49,690 bases of DNA from an uncultured Burkholderiales bacterium (GTDB lineage Bacteria > Pseudomonadota > Gammaproteobacteria > Burkholderiales > Burkholderiaceae), in assembly GCA_946480465.1 (NCBI GenBank), contig CAMLJY010000048.1, positions 1-49,690 on the forward strand. Direction: 5' to 3'. This document shows, one piece after another, positions 7,918 to 17,165 of this stretch (position 1 is the stretch's first letter; every line of letters starts with the position of its first letter). A model generated the notes under the pieces. The model saw nothing but the letters and a program-made list of their open reading frames with translations. It was not told the origin of the DNA and searched no databases. A program made the translations under genes and the position numbers.

Positions 7918-8676
7918 ATGCAAGACGCTTCCCGCGGCGCCACCGCGTCCGCCGAATCCCTCTCGCTGCACGGCAAGACCGTGCTGATCACCGGCGGCTC
8001 GCGCGGCCTGGGCGCCGCCACCGCCGAGGTGCTGGGCACCGCCGGGGCCCGCCTGGTGCTGGCGGACCTGGCGCTGGAACGTGCGCAGGACAAGGCCGCG
8101 GCGTTGAGCGAGCTGGGCATCCACGCCATGCCGCTGCTTTTGGACGTTGGCGACGAGGACCACGTGCGCCGCGCCATCGCCCGGGTGCGCGAACACGAGG
8201 GGCGGCTCGACGCGGTGGTCAACAACGCCGCCATCGACATCACGGTTCCGATCTCGGAGCTGTCCGGCGACGACTGGGAGCGGGTGGTGCGCACCAACCT
8301 GACCGGCCCCTTCCTGATGGCCAAGCATGCGCTGGACGTGCTGGCGCCGGGCGGGCAGATCGTGAACATCGCCTCCACCGCCTCGAAGCGCGCCTGGCCG
8401 AATGCCGCCGCCTACCACGCGACCAAGTGGGGACTGCTGGGCCTGTCGCACGCGCTGCATGCCGAGCTGCGGCCGCGCGGCATCAAGGTGTCGGCCGTGG
8501 TGGCCGGCGGCATGCGCACGCCCTTCCTGCTCGACCGCTTCCCCGACATCGACCCCAACGTGCTGCAGGACCCGGCCAGCGTGGCGCGCGCGGTGCTGTT
8601 CGTGCTGACCCAGCCCGCGGAGACCGTGGTGCCGGAAGTGATGGTGCTGCCGATGCGCGAGACGTCCTGGCCCTGA
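7918..8676 (+). CDS. Short-chain dehydrogenase/reductase (classical SDR)
   Basis: 252 residues. Residues 20-35 carry the cofactor loop (VLITGGSRGLGAATAEVLG; T-G-x-x-x-G-x-G). NNAAID follows at the usual place. The catalytic set is Ser in IASTASKRAW, Tyr and Lys in YHATKWGLLGL (about 166-170). Acidic LADL after beta-2 suggests NAD(H) preference. Many such enzymes act as 3-oxoacyl reductases or sugar/alcohol dehydrogenases; the substrate cannot be inferred. CCGGAG lies 6 nt before the ATG. It follows the GT9 gene by 34 bp on the same strand and ends tail-to-tail with the amidohydrolase gene. Confidence 0.88.
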   Translation: MQDASRGATASAESLSLHGKTVLITGGSRGLGAATAEVLGTAGARLVLADLALERAQDKAAALSELGIHAMPLLLDVGDEDHVRRAIARVREHEGRLDAVVNNAAIDITVPISELSGDDWERVVRTNLTGPFLMAKHALDVLAPGGQIVNIASTASKRAWPNAAAYHATKWGLLGLSHALHAELRPRGIKVSAVVAGGMRTPFLLDRFPDIDPNVLQDPASVARAVLFVLTQPAETVVPEVMVLPMRETSWP

Positions 8677-8734
8677 GAAGCAGTGCCCCGGCGCGGCGGC
8701 GGCTTCAGGTCCGGGGCCGCCGGCGCGCCGAGTC

Positions 8735-9685
8735 TCAGCAGCAGCGCGGCGCCATCCGCGGCCCGCCGCCCAGCAGCCAGCCCGGTCGGCCCGTGCGGCC
8801 GCCGCCTGCGGTGGTGGTGAGCGCCTGCGGCAGGCGCTCGGGCAGGCGCTCGGGCAGGCCGGGGCGGGACCGCTGCGGCTGGCCGCCGTCCAGCCATGCC
8901 GCGGCGGTGCCGCTCCAGATGCGCTCGCGCGCCGCGGCATCCAGCTCCAGCGCCTCGAACAGCTCGCGCACCCAGCCGATGCGCTCGGCCAGGTGCCCGG
9001 CCGAGCAGGGAAGGAAGCAGTCGCTGCCGAACTGCAGCAAACCCGAGCCCAGCACGCTCAGCGCACGTGCCAGCACCTCCTGCCGGTAGGCCGGCGGCGG
9101 GCCGAAGGAGATGTCGAGCCGGAACGCGCAGCGGTCTTCCGGCACGCCGTGGATGCGGTCGATCAACGCGACGGCGATGGCCTCGTCCGTCCAGGGCCAG
9201 CCCGCGTGCGCCAGCGCCACCCGCGCGCCGGGGTGCTCGCGCATCACCTCGAAGAAGCTGGGGCGGCAGAAGCGGCCGGAGCGCCCATCGATGAAGATGC
9301 CGCTGTGGAACAGCACCGGCAGCTTCAGCTCGCCCGCGGTGGCCAGCGCCGGCTGCACCTCCGCGTCGTACGGGTACCAGCCGGTCGGCACCATCTTGAC
9401 GCCCGCCAGGCCGAGCGATTCCACGGCGTGGCGCAGGTCGTCGGGCGCATTGACGTCGCGCGGGTCGATCACCGCGAAGCCGGTCAAGCGGTCCGCATGG
9501 CCGTCGACCAGGTGCGCCAGATGCACGTTGGCGCGCCGCAGCGAGGACGCGTCATTCAGCGAATAGCCATCGGACAGGAAGGGCGCGAGCAGCACCGCGC
9601 GCTCGACGCCGGCACCGTCCAGGGTGCGCAGCACGTCGCTGGCGGTCTCGCGGCCGGTGCAGTGCAGGTGGGCATCGATGATCAT
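8735..9685 (-). CDS. Amidohydrolase family protein (amidohydrolase 2 type)
   Basis: 316 residues, TIM-barrel metal-dependent hydrolase. The opening MIIDAHLHC gives the H-x-H metal ligands at residues 6 and 8. Further ligand-type residues occur in LFHSGIF (about 125), ALAHAGWPW (about 157) and FGSDCFLP (Asp near 220). This group includes decarboxylases and lactone or phosphotriester hydrolases; no specific substrate is evident. The last 45 residues are outside the barrel and Pro/Gly-rich, with a short repeat (GLPERLPERLPQ). The ATG overlaps the stop of the upstream glycosidase (ATGA), so both are made together. Confidence 0.8.
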   Translation of the reverse strand: MIIDAHLHCTGRETASDVLRTLDGAGVERAVLLAPFLSDGYSLNDASSLRRANVHLAHLVDGHADRLTGFAVIDPRDVNAPDDLRHAVESLGLAGVKMVPTGWYPYDAEVQPALATAGELKLPVLFHSGIFIDGRSGRFCRPSFFEVMREHPGARVALAHAGWPWTDEAIAVALIDRIHGVPEDRCAFRLDISFGPPPAYRQEVLARALSVLGSGLLQFGSDCFLPCSAGHLAERIGWVRELFEALELDAAARERIWSGTAAAWLDGGQPQRSRPGLPERLPERLPQALTTTAGGGRTGRPGWLLGGGPRMAPRCC

Positions 9686-10947
9686 CGTTCGTTCGCTCCG
9701 GTTCGTTCCAGCATCGTGGTCGACGGCCGCTCCAGCGAACCGCCCTGCACCAGCACCGCGGCCGGCTCCGGCAGCCGTTGCTGCCAGCGCGCCAGCATCG
9801 CGGCGTAGTCGGCGCACAGGCGGCGCCTGAAGCGCGCGGCCGGGTCCACGTCCCACAGGCCGCTGTGGCGCCAGTGGGCGGCATCGTCCCAGTCGGGCCG
9901 GTCCACCAGCGGGTACAGGCACAGGCCCTTCAGCGGCACGCCTTCGGCGCGCGCGCGCAGCGCTTCGGCGGCCACCTCGTCCAGCCACTCGGCGCGGCCG
10001 GCGCCGAAGTGGCCGGTCTCCGCGATGACCAGCGGCCGGCGGTAGCGCCGCCACACCTCGGCCAGCAGGCTGGCCAGCGGGCAGCGCCGCGGGTCGTCCA
10101 GGTGCCAGGCCAGCCGCTTCTCGGTCAGCACCTCCCACTGCCCGCCGTGGTAGTGGTTGACGCCGATCAGGTCCAGCGCGGCAGGGTGGCCGCCCAGCGC
10201 CGGCTCGAGCCGGCCGGCGATCAGGTCCCACACCTGCCATTGGTAACCCCGTATCCGCTCGGCCATGGGCACCAGGTCGGCCCGTCCCGGCGGCGCCACC
10301 ACGTGGATCACCGGCTCCACGTGCAGGAAGCGCGCGCGCGGGTCGACCGCCTTCACCGCCTGCATGCCGGCCAGCACCGCCCGCACCAGCCGGCACTTCA
10401 CCGCATAGCCGGACGCTTCGGTGCTGTCGCCGCGGCGCAGCGGATCGCCCTGGTAGGGGTGGATGCGGTTGGTGGCCGAGACCGCCCAGGCGAGGAAGCC
10501 GATCTCGTTGACCAGCGTGTACACCGGCGGCCGCCCGTGCAGCGAACGCAGGGCGCGCGCCGCGGCGCCGGCAAAGGCGGCGAAACGCTCGACCAACGCA
10601 TCGTCGAACAGGCTCAGGTCCGGCGGCGTGCCGTAGTGCATCAGCGACCACAGCACCTGCAGGCCGTGCCGCCGCGCCGATTGCGCGATGGCCACCGCGC
10701 GGCTGAAGTCGTACTGCCGGTGCGAGGTCTCCGCCAGGCGCCAGCCGATGCTCTCGCGCACGCAGCGCAGGCCCAGCGCCGCGGCAGCCGCGTGGTCTTC
10801 GTCCATGCGATCGAGGTGGCCGCTGGCGCGCATCATGTCCAGCGGATGGCCGTTGGCATTCAGGTGGTCCGCGCCCTCGTAGCCGCCCATCCAGAACGAC
10901 TCGAACACCGGTGGATCGCTTCGTGGGGCCACGCCTGCCTCCTGCAT
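9682..10947 (-). CDS. Clan GH-A glycoside hydrolase (beta-glucosidase/cellulase-like)
   Basis: 421 residues, no signal peptide. TIM-barrel glycosidase hallmarks: an Asn-Glu acid/base in YTLVNEIGF near residue 144, a metal-free substrate loop with GVNHYHGGQW, and a nucleophile Glu in VIAETGHFGAGR near residue 308. The general plan is that of clan GH-A (GH1/GH5-like). The cytoplasmic location and coupling to an amidohydrolase argue for action on an imported or intracellular glycoside. The start at Met-Gln-Glu lacks a strong ribosome-binding site; the frame extends 60 codons upstream without family sequence. It lies 139 bp downstream of the ABC-transporter fusion on the same strand. Confidence 0.75.
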   Translation of the reverse strand: MQEAGVAPRSDPPVFESFWMGGYEGADHLNANGHPLDMMRASGHLDRMDEDHAAAAALGLRCVRESIGWRLAETSHRQYDFSRAVAIAQSARRHGLQVLWSLMHYGTPPDLSLFDDALVERFAAFAGAAARALRSLHGRPPVYTLVNEIGFLAWAVSATNRIHPYQGDPLRRGDSTEASGYAVKCRLVRAVLAGMQAVKAVDPRARFLHVEPVIHVVAPPGRADLVPMAERIRGYQWQVWDLIAGRLEPALGGHPAALDLIGVNHYHGGQWEVLTEKRLAWHLDDPRRCPLASLLAEVWRRYRRPLVIAETGHFGAGRAEWLDEVAAEALRARAEGVPLKGLCLYPLVDRPDWDDAAHWRHSGLWDVDPAARFRRRLCADYAAMLARWQQRLPEPAAVLVQGGSLERPSTTMLERTGANER

Positions 10948-11086
10948 GAGCCGCGCAGCGGCAGACCGGCTTTGCAGCAATCCGAATGCCCGGTGAATGA
11001 CGCGGCCGCCGGCCGTGGGTCGGGAAGGCTTGCCGAAACGATTGCCGCCCCCCACGGCATCGCACCGGCAGGGCGCCGGCCGGCGG

Positions 11087-13852
11087 TCACGGCGTGCGCG
11101 GAGCCTCCAGCCCCGCGGCCTGGCCACGGCCGGCCAGCGTGGCCAGCGCCGCGGTCAGCACCGCCGGCTCCACCGGCTTGACCAGGTGCAGCTGGAAGCC
11201 GGCCATCAGCGCCTGCAGGCGGCTCTCCGGCCGCGCGTGGCCGGTCAGCGCGATGGCCGGCATGCGCCGCTCCAGCGGCACGCCGCGCTGCGCCTCGATC
11301 TGCCGGATGCGGCGCATCAGCGCGTAGCCGTCGTCGGCCTCGCCCAGCGAGATGTCGGACGCCAGCAGCTGCGGCCAGGCTGCAGCCTCGTGCCGTTCCA
11401 GCCAGGCCAGGGCCTCGCTGCCGCTCGGGAAGGGCAGCACCTCGGCGCCTTCCAGCGACAGCATCATCTCCAGCGCCTGCAGGCCGTCGCCGTGGTCGTC
11501 GACGCACATCACGCGCAAGCCGGCCAGCACCGGCTCGTGCGGTCCGGCCAGGCGCGGCAGCGGCGCGGCGCCGGCCGGCGGCAGCGCCGCCGCGGGAGCG
11601 GCCACCGCCAGCGGCTGCAGCGGCAGCTCGACGACATAACGCATGCCATGACCGGCCGCGGCGGGCTCGGTCTCGAAGCGGCCCCCCATGCGCTCGATCA
11701 GCGAGCGCACCTCCAGCGGGTCGAGCGGCGGCACCTCCGGGTCCATCGCCGCCACCGGCTCGGGCGACGCGGGCGCGTCCTGCCGGCCATCGGTGATCGA
11801 CAGCCAGGCGTCGGCGTCGTGGCGGGCCAGGCGGATCTCGATGCGGCCGCCCGGCGGCGTCGCGCGCAGTGCCTGGCGGCCGATGGCGTACAGCACCTGC
11901 GCGAGGGCGCCGGGGTCGCCGGAGACGCTGGCATTGGCGAGGTCGATGTCGGTGTAGATCGCGATGCGCCGCGCTTCGCTCGGCTCGCGCAGCGCCTCCA
12001 CCGTGCCGGCCAGCACCACGCCCAGGTTGGTCGGCTGCCGCGCGAGCTGGCGCTCCAGCCGCTCGAACTCGCGCTGCTGCAGCTGCAGGTTCCACAGCTG
12101 GGCGTACAGGCCGTCGCGCGCCAGCAGCGCCTCGTGCCGCCCCGATTCGACGATGCGGCCGCGGTCCATCACGACGATCTGGTCGGCATCGACGATGGTC
12201 GACAGGCGGTGGGCGATGATCAGCGTGGTGCGGCCCTCGGCGATGCGGTCCAGCTCGCGCTGGATCGCGCGCTCGGCCCGCGTGTCCAGCGCCGAGGTGG
12301 CTTCGTCGAAGATCATCAGCGGTGGGTTCTTCAGCAGCGCCCGCGCGATCGCGATGCGCTGCTTCTCGCCGCCCGAGAGCTTCATGCCGCGCTCGCCGAC
12401 CAGGGTGTCGTACTGCTGCGGCAGCGACACGATGAACTCGTGCACCTGCGCCGCCTGCGCGGCCTGGATGATCTCGGCCAGCCCGGCGCCGGGCCGGCCG
12501 TAGCCGATGTTGAAGGCGATGGTGTCGTTGAAAAGCGCCGTGTCCTGCGACACCACGCCGATCGACTCGTGCAGCGAGGCCTGCGTGACGGCGCGCAGGT
12601 CCTGCCCGTCGATCAGCACCCGGCCGATGTCCGGGTCGTACAGCCGCAGCAGCAGCCGCGCCAGCGTCGACTTGCCCGAGCCGCTGCCGCCCACCACCGC
12701 CACCGTCTGGCCCGCGCCCAGCTGCAGGCTGAAGTCATGCAGGATCGGCCGCCCCGGCTCGTAGGCGAAGTCCACGTGCTCGAAGGACACCGCGCCGCCG
12801 CGCAGCGCCAGCGGCCGGGTGCCGGGCTTGTCCTCGATCTCGGGCTGCTGGCGCAGCAGCGCGAAGAGCTTCTCGGTGTCGACGATCGCATCCATCGTCT
12901 GCCGGAACACGAAGCCCAGCGTGTTCAGCGGCATGCACAGCTGGATCACGTAGGCATTGACCAGCACCAGGTCGCCCACCGACAGGCGCCCGGCCAGCGT
13001 CTGCTGCCCGGCCAGCAGCATCACCGCGGAGACGCCGGCGGCGATGATCGCGCTCTGGCCGACGTGCAGCGCCGACAGCGCCCGCTGGTTCAGCACGGAC
13101 TGCTCGATCCAGCGCTGCTGCACTTCGGTGAAGCGCTGCAGCTCGAAGCCCTGGCGCGCGTAGGTCTTCACCATCTCGTAGTTCAGCAGGCTGTCGACGA
13201 TGCGGCCGTGCGCGGCCGAGTCGATGTCGTTGACCTCGCGCTGGCGCTTCTCGCGCCGCCGCGTCATCACCGTGGTGTAGGCGGCGTAGACGAAGAACGT
13301 GAGCCCGATGACGAAGGTGAACCACAGGCTGTAGCCGGCGCTGGTCATGACCACCAGCACGGCGGTGAACTCCACCAGGGTGGGCAGCACCGTGAAGAGC
13401 CCGGCGCCCAGCAGGAAGCCGACGCCTCTGGTGCCGCGTTCGACGTCGCGGATCAGCGCCCCGGTGTTGCGCTGGGTGTGGAAGCGCGGGCTCAAGTGCA
13501 GCAGGTGCGCGAAGGTGCGCTGCGCGAAGGTCGCCACGGTGCGCAGCGTGACGCGGGCGAACAGCAGGTCGCGCAACTCGGTGAACAGCGTGCTCGCAAA
13601 GCGCATCAGCGCATAGCCCAGCAGCAGGAAGACCGGCAGCGCCAGCACCACCCGCGTGGCCGGCACGGCCGTCGAGGCCGCGGCCGCCGCGCTCTGCGAT
13701 TCCTGCGCGCTGAACTGGTCGACGATGGCCTTCAGCAGCAGCGGCACCAGCACCGCGGCGATCTTGGCGGCGACCAGCAGCAGCAGCGCCGCGGCCGTGC
13801 GGCCGCGGTACTGCCAGACGGCGGACCACAGGCCGGCCAGCACTTGACTCAT
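11087..13852 (-). CDS. ABC exporter fused to degenerate histidine-kinase ATPase and receiver domain
   Basis: 921 residues. Residues 1-330 are an ABC-exporter membrane domain (Atm1/HMT1-like, RDVERGTRGVGFLLGAG). The ATPase domain has Walker A GGSGSGKST near 388, signature LSGGEKQRIAIARA near 491, Walker B LMIFDEATSALD and the H-loop IIAHRLST; it ends near 597. Residues about 640-745 align with histidine-kinase ATPase domains: GALAQVLYAIGRQALRATPP matches the N box of the kinase at 15196-17157, but the key Asn is Gln (RQALR for HNAVR) and the ATP-binding DxGxG is lost. A receiver domain follows (about 775-890) with CVDDHGDG, phospho-acceptor Asp in LASDISLG, ALTGHA and LVKPVEP, so it looks functional. 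An ABC exporter normally ends after the ATPase, at about 600 residues. The reading frame is continuous with no sign of frameshift. Confidence 0.88.
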   Translation of the reverse strand: MSQVLAGLWSAVWQYRGRTAAALLLLVAAKIAAVLVPLLLKAIVDQFSAQESQSAAAAASTAVPATRVVLALPVFLLLGYALMRFASTLFTELRDLLFARVTLRTVATFAQRTFAHLLHLSPRFHTQRNTGALIRDVERGTRGVGFLLGAGLFTVLPTLVEFTAVLVVMTSAGYSLWFTFVIGLTFFVYAAYTTVMTRRREKRQREVNDIDSAAHGRIVDSLLNYEMVKTYARQGFELQRFTEVQQRWIEQSVLNQRALSALHVGQSAIIAAGVSAVMLLAGQQTLAGRLSVGDLVLVNAYVIQLCMPLNTLGFVFRQTMDAIVDTEKLFALLRQQPEIEDKPGTRPLALRGGAVSFEHVDFAYEPGRPILHDFSLQLGAGQTVAVVGGSGSGKSTLARLLLRLYDPDIGRVLIDGQDLRAVTQASLHESIGVVSQDTALFNDTIAFNIGYGRPGAGLAEIIQAAQAAQVHEFIVSLPQQYDTLVGERGMKLSGGEKQRIAIARALLKNPPLMIFDEATSALDTRAERAIQRELDRIAEGRTTLIIAHRLSTIVDADQIVVMDRGRIVESGRHEALLARDGLYAQLWNLQLQQREFERLERQLARQPTNLGVVLAGTVEALREPSEARRIAIYTDIDLANASVSGDPGALAQVLYAIGRQALRATPPGGRIEIRLARHDADAWLSITDGRQDAPASPEPVAAMDPEVPPLDPLEVRSLIERMGGRFETEPAAAGHGMRYVVELPLQPLAVAAPAAALPPAGAAPLPRLAGPHEPVLAGLRVMCVDDHGDGLQALEMMLSLEGAEVLPFPSGSEALAWLERHEAAAWPQLLASDISLGEADDGYALMRRIRQIEAQRGVPLERRMPAIALTGHARPESRLQALMAGFQLHLVKPVEPAVLTAALATLAGRGQAAGLEAPRTP

Positions 13853-14037
13853 TCGGGGCGATCCGTGCGCATCGGGGGGCCGCGGCGCCGCTGCGGCGCC
13901 GGCAGCAGCGGCGCGGGCAGGCGCCGTGCCTGCACGGGATCAGGTCCGTTTCACGCCTCGCACCGGGCCGGTCCGAGGCCGGTGTTCCAAGCCGGGTTTC
14001 AAAGCGGCGGCAACCGGCCCGCGGCCCCGGCGGCGGT

Positions 14038-14463
14038 TCAGCTGCCCGCGGGGCGCTCCAGCAGCGGCCGCAGTCGCGTGGCCAGGCGCTCGAAGTCGGC
14101 GCCGCCGCGGCGCTGCGCCTCGCGCAGCTGCCGCTCCAGCAGCGCGGCATCCAGGCTGTACTCGCGGTCCTTGATGGCCTCGATCCGGCGCGCGATCTCC
14201 ACCAGCTTGTCGCGCGCCTGCGCCGCCTCGGGCGATAGCGTGCCGCCGCTGCGCTGCGCGACGTCCAGCAGCAGATCGGTGATCAGGCCGAGCTGCTTGC
14301 CGTAGCTCGCGACCTCGAACGCGCGCTCCTCGATGCGGGCATGGCCGGCCCCTGGACGGATGCCCTGGAAGAACCAGTGCGTCGTCGGGTCGATGCGCTG
14401 CGCGACGTCGCCGCTCCACGGCAGGTGCACCTGCGGTGCCCAGAACCACAGCCAGGGGTACAT
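14038..14463 (-). CDS. Conserved-looking hypothetical protein
   Basis: 141 residues. It opens MYPWLWFWAPQVHLPWSG and continues with a mostly helical, Arg/Leu/Glu-rich C-terminal half that could form a short coiled coil (ARDKLVEIARRIEAIKDREYS). There is no signal peptide or full membrane helix; the aromatic N-terminus might touch the membrane. AAGGGAG lies 7 nt before the ATG, the strongest start signal nearby. I recognise no family. It stands alone between the ABC fusion gene (same strand, 185 bp downstream) and the divergent PAS gene. Confidence 0.7.
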   Translation of the reverse strand: MYPWLWFWAPQVHLPWSGDVAQRIDPTTHWFFQGIRPGAGHARIEERAFEVASYGKQLGLITDLLLDVAQRSGGTLSPEAAQARDKLVEIARRIEAIKDREYSLDAALLERQLREAQRRGGADFERLATRLRPLLERPAGS

Positions 14464-14660
14464 GTGCTTTCTCCCTTGCGGCCCCGCGACAAGGCAAAGA
14501 CACCCGGGGGCCTGCGGCCCAGTATGCCGAAGGCCTCCCCCGCGGGACAAGGCGCCGGCACGGCCCCGGGGCATCGGCTGTCCGCCACGCGCACGGCACA
14601 AGAATTCCCCACGCGCACAAGGGGACCGGCTGGGGTTGAGACCGGCTGCCGAATGCCGAA

Positions 14661-15167
14661 ATGAAGGCATCGGCAGACCAGACCCCCCACACCGTGACCG
14701 ATCCCCTCTCCCTTGACCGGCCGGCGCACGACATCGCCCGCGGCTCGGTCATCGTCCTGACGCTGGACCTGCAGTACCGCGTGCGCTACAGCAGCCCCGC
14801 GCTCGCGGCGGCGGGCGGGCCGGCTGCACGGGAGGTGTACGGCCAGCCCTTCGACAAGCTGCGCCATCCCGACATGCCACGCCAGGTGCTGCGCGACCTG
14901 TGGGACGCGCTGGAGCGCGGCCATGCCTGCGTCGCACCGCTGAAACTGCGCTGCCCTGACGGCGGCCACCTGTGGGCGCGCGCCGCGTTCTCGCGCGTGG
15001 TCGATCGCCAGGGCACGATGAGCATCGTCGTCGTGCTGACGCGGCCCGGCCGCGTGCACGTGCGCGGCGCCGAAGCGCTGTACGCCAGCCAGCGTTGCCG
15101 CACCGGGGTGTGGCTGGACCAGCTGCTCGAACACGACCGCGAGTTGCCCTGCGTGCTGAAGTGGTGA
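14661..15167 (+). CDS. PAS-domain protein (Aer-like PAS)
   Basis: 168 residues with one PAS domain at about 28-125: VIVLTLDLQYRVRYSSPAL, then REVYGQPFDKLRHPDMPRQV, the RHPDMP segment being typical of Aer-type FAD-binding PAS domains. After the PAS there is no methyl-accepting, kinase or GGDEF output domain, so it may be a stand-alone sensor that works through a partner. The gene ends 28 bp before the hybrid histidine kinase on the same strand, which makes a shared operon likely. The ribosome-binding site is weak. Confidence 0.75.
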   Translation: MKASADQTPHTVTDPLSLDRPAHDIARGSVIVLTLDLQYRVRYSSPALAAAGGPAAREVYGQPFDKLRHPDMPRQVLRDLWDALERGHACVAPLKLRCPDGGHLWARAAFSRVVDRQGTMSIVVVLTRPGRVHVRGAEALYASQRCRTGVWLDQLLEHDRELPCVLKW

Positions 15168-15195
15168 GGCCGCGGCGGGGCCGAGACCCGCTGCT

Positions 15196-17157
15196 ATGCT
15201 GGCCCGCATGCTGCCGAGCCCGCCGCCGAATCCCGCTGTAGCCACGGATTCCGAGCCGGACGCGCCACCGGCGCCGCCCCGGGCCATGCGATCCGAAGAG
15301 CGCTTCCGGCTGCTGGTCGAAAGCGTGCAGGACTACGCGATCTTCATGCTCGACACCGAGGGCCGCGTCGTCACCTGGAACGCCGGCGCCGAACGGTTGA
15401 AGGGCTACCGCGCCGCGGACATCATCGGCCGCTCCTTCGAGACCTTCTACCCGCCGGAGGCGGTGGCTTCCGGCTGGCCCAGGCATGAGTTGCGCATGGC
15501 CGCCGCGCAGGGCCGCTTCGAGGACGAGGGCTGGCGCCTGCGCCAGGACGGCACGTCCTTCTGGGCCAGCGTGGTGATCACCGCGCTGCGCGAGCGCGAC
15601 GGCACGCTGCGCGGCTTCGCCAAGGTCACGCGCGACCTGACCGCGCGCCGCGCCCAGGAAGAGGCGCTGCGGCAAAGCGAGGAGCAGTTCCGCCTGCTCG
15701 TCGAGTCGGTCAAGGACTACGCCATCTTCATGCTCGACCCGGAAGGCCGCGTGCTGACCTGGAATGCCGGCGCCGCGGCGATCAACGGCTACGCCGCCGC
15801 CGAGGTGCTGCACCACCACTTCTCGATGTTCTTCACGCCCGAGGACGTCGCCGCGGGCCGCCCCGCGCAGGAACTGGAGACGGCGCGGCGCGAAGGCCGG
15901 GCCGAGAACGAAGGCTGGCGCGTGCGCCGCGACGGCAGCCTGTTCTGGGCCAGCGCGGTCGTCACGCCGATGCTGGCGCCCGACGGCACGCTGCGCGGCT
16001 TCGCCAAGGTCACGCGCGACCTGTCGCAGCAGCGCCGCCTGCTGGAGCTGGAACATGCCAGCCAGCGCATGCAGGAATTCATCGCCACGCTGGCGCACGA
16101 ATTGCGCAACCCGATGGCGCCGGTGCGCAATGCCTCCACCGTGCTGCGCCGCCACCCGGACCTGCCGCCGACCGCGCTGCGCATGTGCGACATCATCGAC
16201 CGCCAGATGAACCACCTGACGCGGCTGGTCGACGACCTGCTCGACGTCGGCCGCATCGTCACCGGCAAGATCGCGCTCAGCGTCGCGCCCATCGACCTCA
16301 GCGAAGTCGTTCACACCAGCATCGAGACCGTGCGCCCGGCCCTGCAGGCCCGGCAGCAGACGCTGGCGCTGCGCGTGCCCGAGCACCTGCCGCTGCTGGG
16401 CGACGCGACGCGGCTCGCGCAGTCGCTGCAGAACCTGCTGCACAACGCGGTGCGCTACACGCCCGCCGGCGGCCACATCGCCGTCAGCGTGCACACCGAA
16501 GGCAGCAGCGTGGTGGTCAGCGTGGCCGACGACGGCCAGGGCATCGCCCCAGAAGCGCTGGAGCGCATCTTCGACCTCTTCCGTCAGGAGCCCAGCGCTG
16601 AACGTTCACCAACTGAAAGCGGCCTGGGCATCGGCCTGAACCTGGCGCGCGCGCTGGTGGAGCAGCACGGCGGCCGCTTGACCGCGCACAGCGAGGGCCT
16701 GGGCCGCGGCAGCTGCTTCGTGATGCGGCTGCCGCTGCGCCAGCCCGTGTCGATGCCTTCCGCAGCCGAAGCGCCGGCCACCAGCCGCGGCACCCCGCCG
16801 CGGCGGGTGCTGGTGGTGGACGACAACCGCGACTCCACCGATTCGATGGTCACCATGCTCCACCTGATGGGCCATTGCGCCGAAGGCGCCTACAGCGCCG
16901 ACGACGCGCTGGCCCGCGCCGAGCGCTTGCGGCCCGAGCTGGTGCTGCTGGACCTGAACATGCCGGGCGACGACGGCTACACCGCCATCAAGCGCCTGCG
17001 CGCGCTGTGCGGCGAGACGCTCTTCGTCGCCGCGATGACCGGCTACGGCCAGGCCAGCGACCGCGAAGCCACCGCGCGGGCCGGTTTCCAGGCGCACCTG
17101 ACCAAGCCGATCGACGGCGCGCAGATCGAGGCGCTGCTGGCGCAGGCCCGCGGCTGA
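15196..17157 (+). CDS. Cytoplasmic hybrid histidine kinase (PAS-PAS-HisKA-HATPase-REC)
   Basis: 653 residues and no membrane segment. Two tandem PAS/PAC units (about 35-155 and 165-280) are close duplicates: both contain DYAIFMLD, GRV-x-TWNAGA and RGFAKVTRDL. HisKA follows with the phospho-acceptor His in LAHELRNPM near residue 301. The ATPase has an N box (LLHNAVRYTPAGG near 414), DDGQGI and GLGIGLNLA. A receiver closes the protein: VLVVDDN near 538, Asp in LLDLNMPG near 586, Thr in AMTGYG, Lys in LTKPID. Such kinases sense a soluble ligand or redox state; the signal is not known. The preceding PAS protein could be an accessory sensor. No dedicated output regulator is adjacent. Confidence 0.9.
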   Translation: MLARMLPSPPPNPAVATDSEPDAPPAPPRAMRSEERFRLLVESVQDYAIFMLDTEGRVVTWNAGAERLKGYRAADIIGRSFETFYPPEAVASGWPRHELRMAAAQGRFEDEGWRLRQDGTSFWASVVITALRERDGTLRGFAKVTRDLTARRAQEEALRQSEEQFRLLVESVKDYAIFMLDPEGRVLTWNAGAAAINGYAAAEVLHHHFSMFFTPEDVAAGRPAQELETARREGRAENEGWRVRRDGSLFWASAVVTPMLAPDGTLRGFAKVTRDLSQQRRLLELEHASQRMQEFIATLAHELRNPMAPVRNASTVLRRHPDLPPTALRMCDIIDRQMNHLTRLVDDLLDVGRIVTGKIALSVAPIDLSEVVHTSIETVRPALQARQQTLALRVPEHLPLLGDATRLAQSLQNLLHNAVRYTPAGGHIAVSVHTEGSSVVVSVADDGQGIAPEALERIFDLFRQEPSAERSPTESGLGIGLNLARALVEQHGGRLTAHSEGLGRGSCFVMRLPLRQPVSMPSAAEAPATSRGTPPRRVLVVDDNRDSTDSMVTMLHLMGHCAEGAYSADDALARAERLRPELVLLDLNMPGDDGYTAIKRLRALCGETLFVAAMTGYGQASDREATARAGFQAHLTKPIDGAQIEALLAQARG

Positions 17158-17165
17158 CCGCGCGG

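Noticed and set aside
10997..14305. A 1102-codon open frame on the plus strand
   Set aside because: It is antisense to the ABC-receiver fusion and the 14038-14463 gene. Its composition (Arg/Gln/His-rich, no motifs) is that of a GC-rich shadow frame, while the minus strand carries clear domain motifs.
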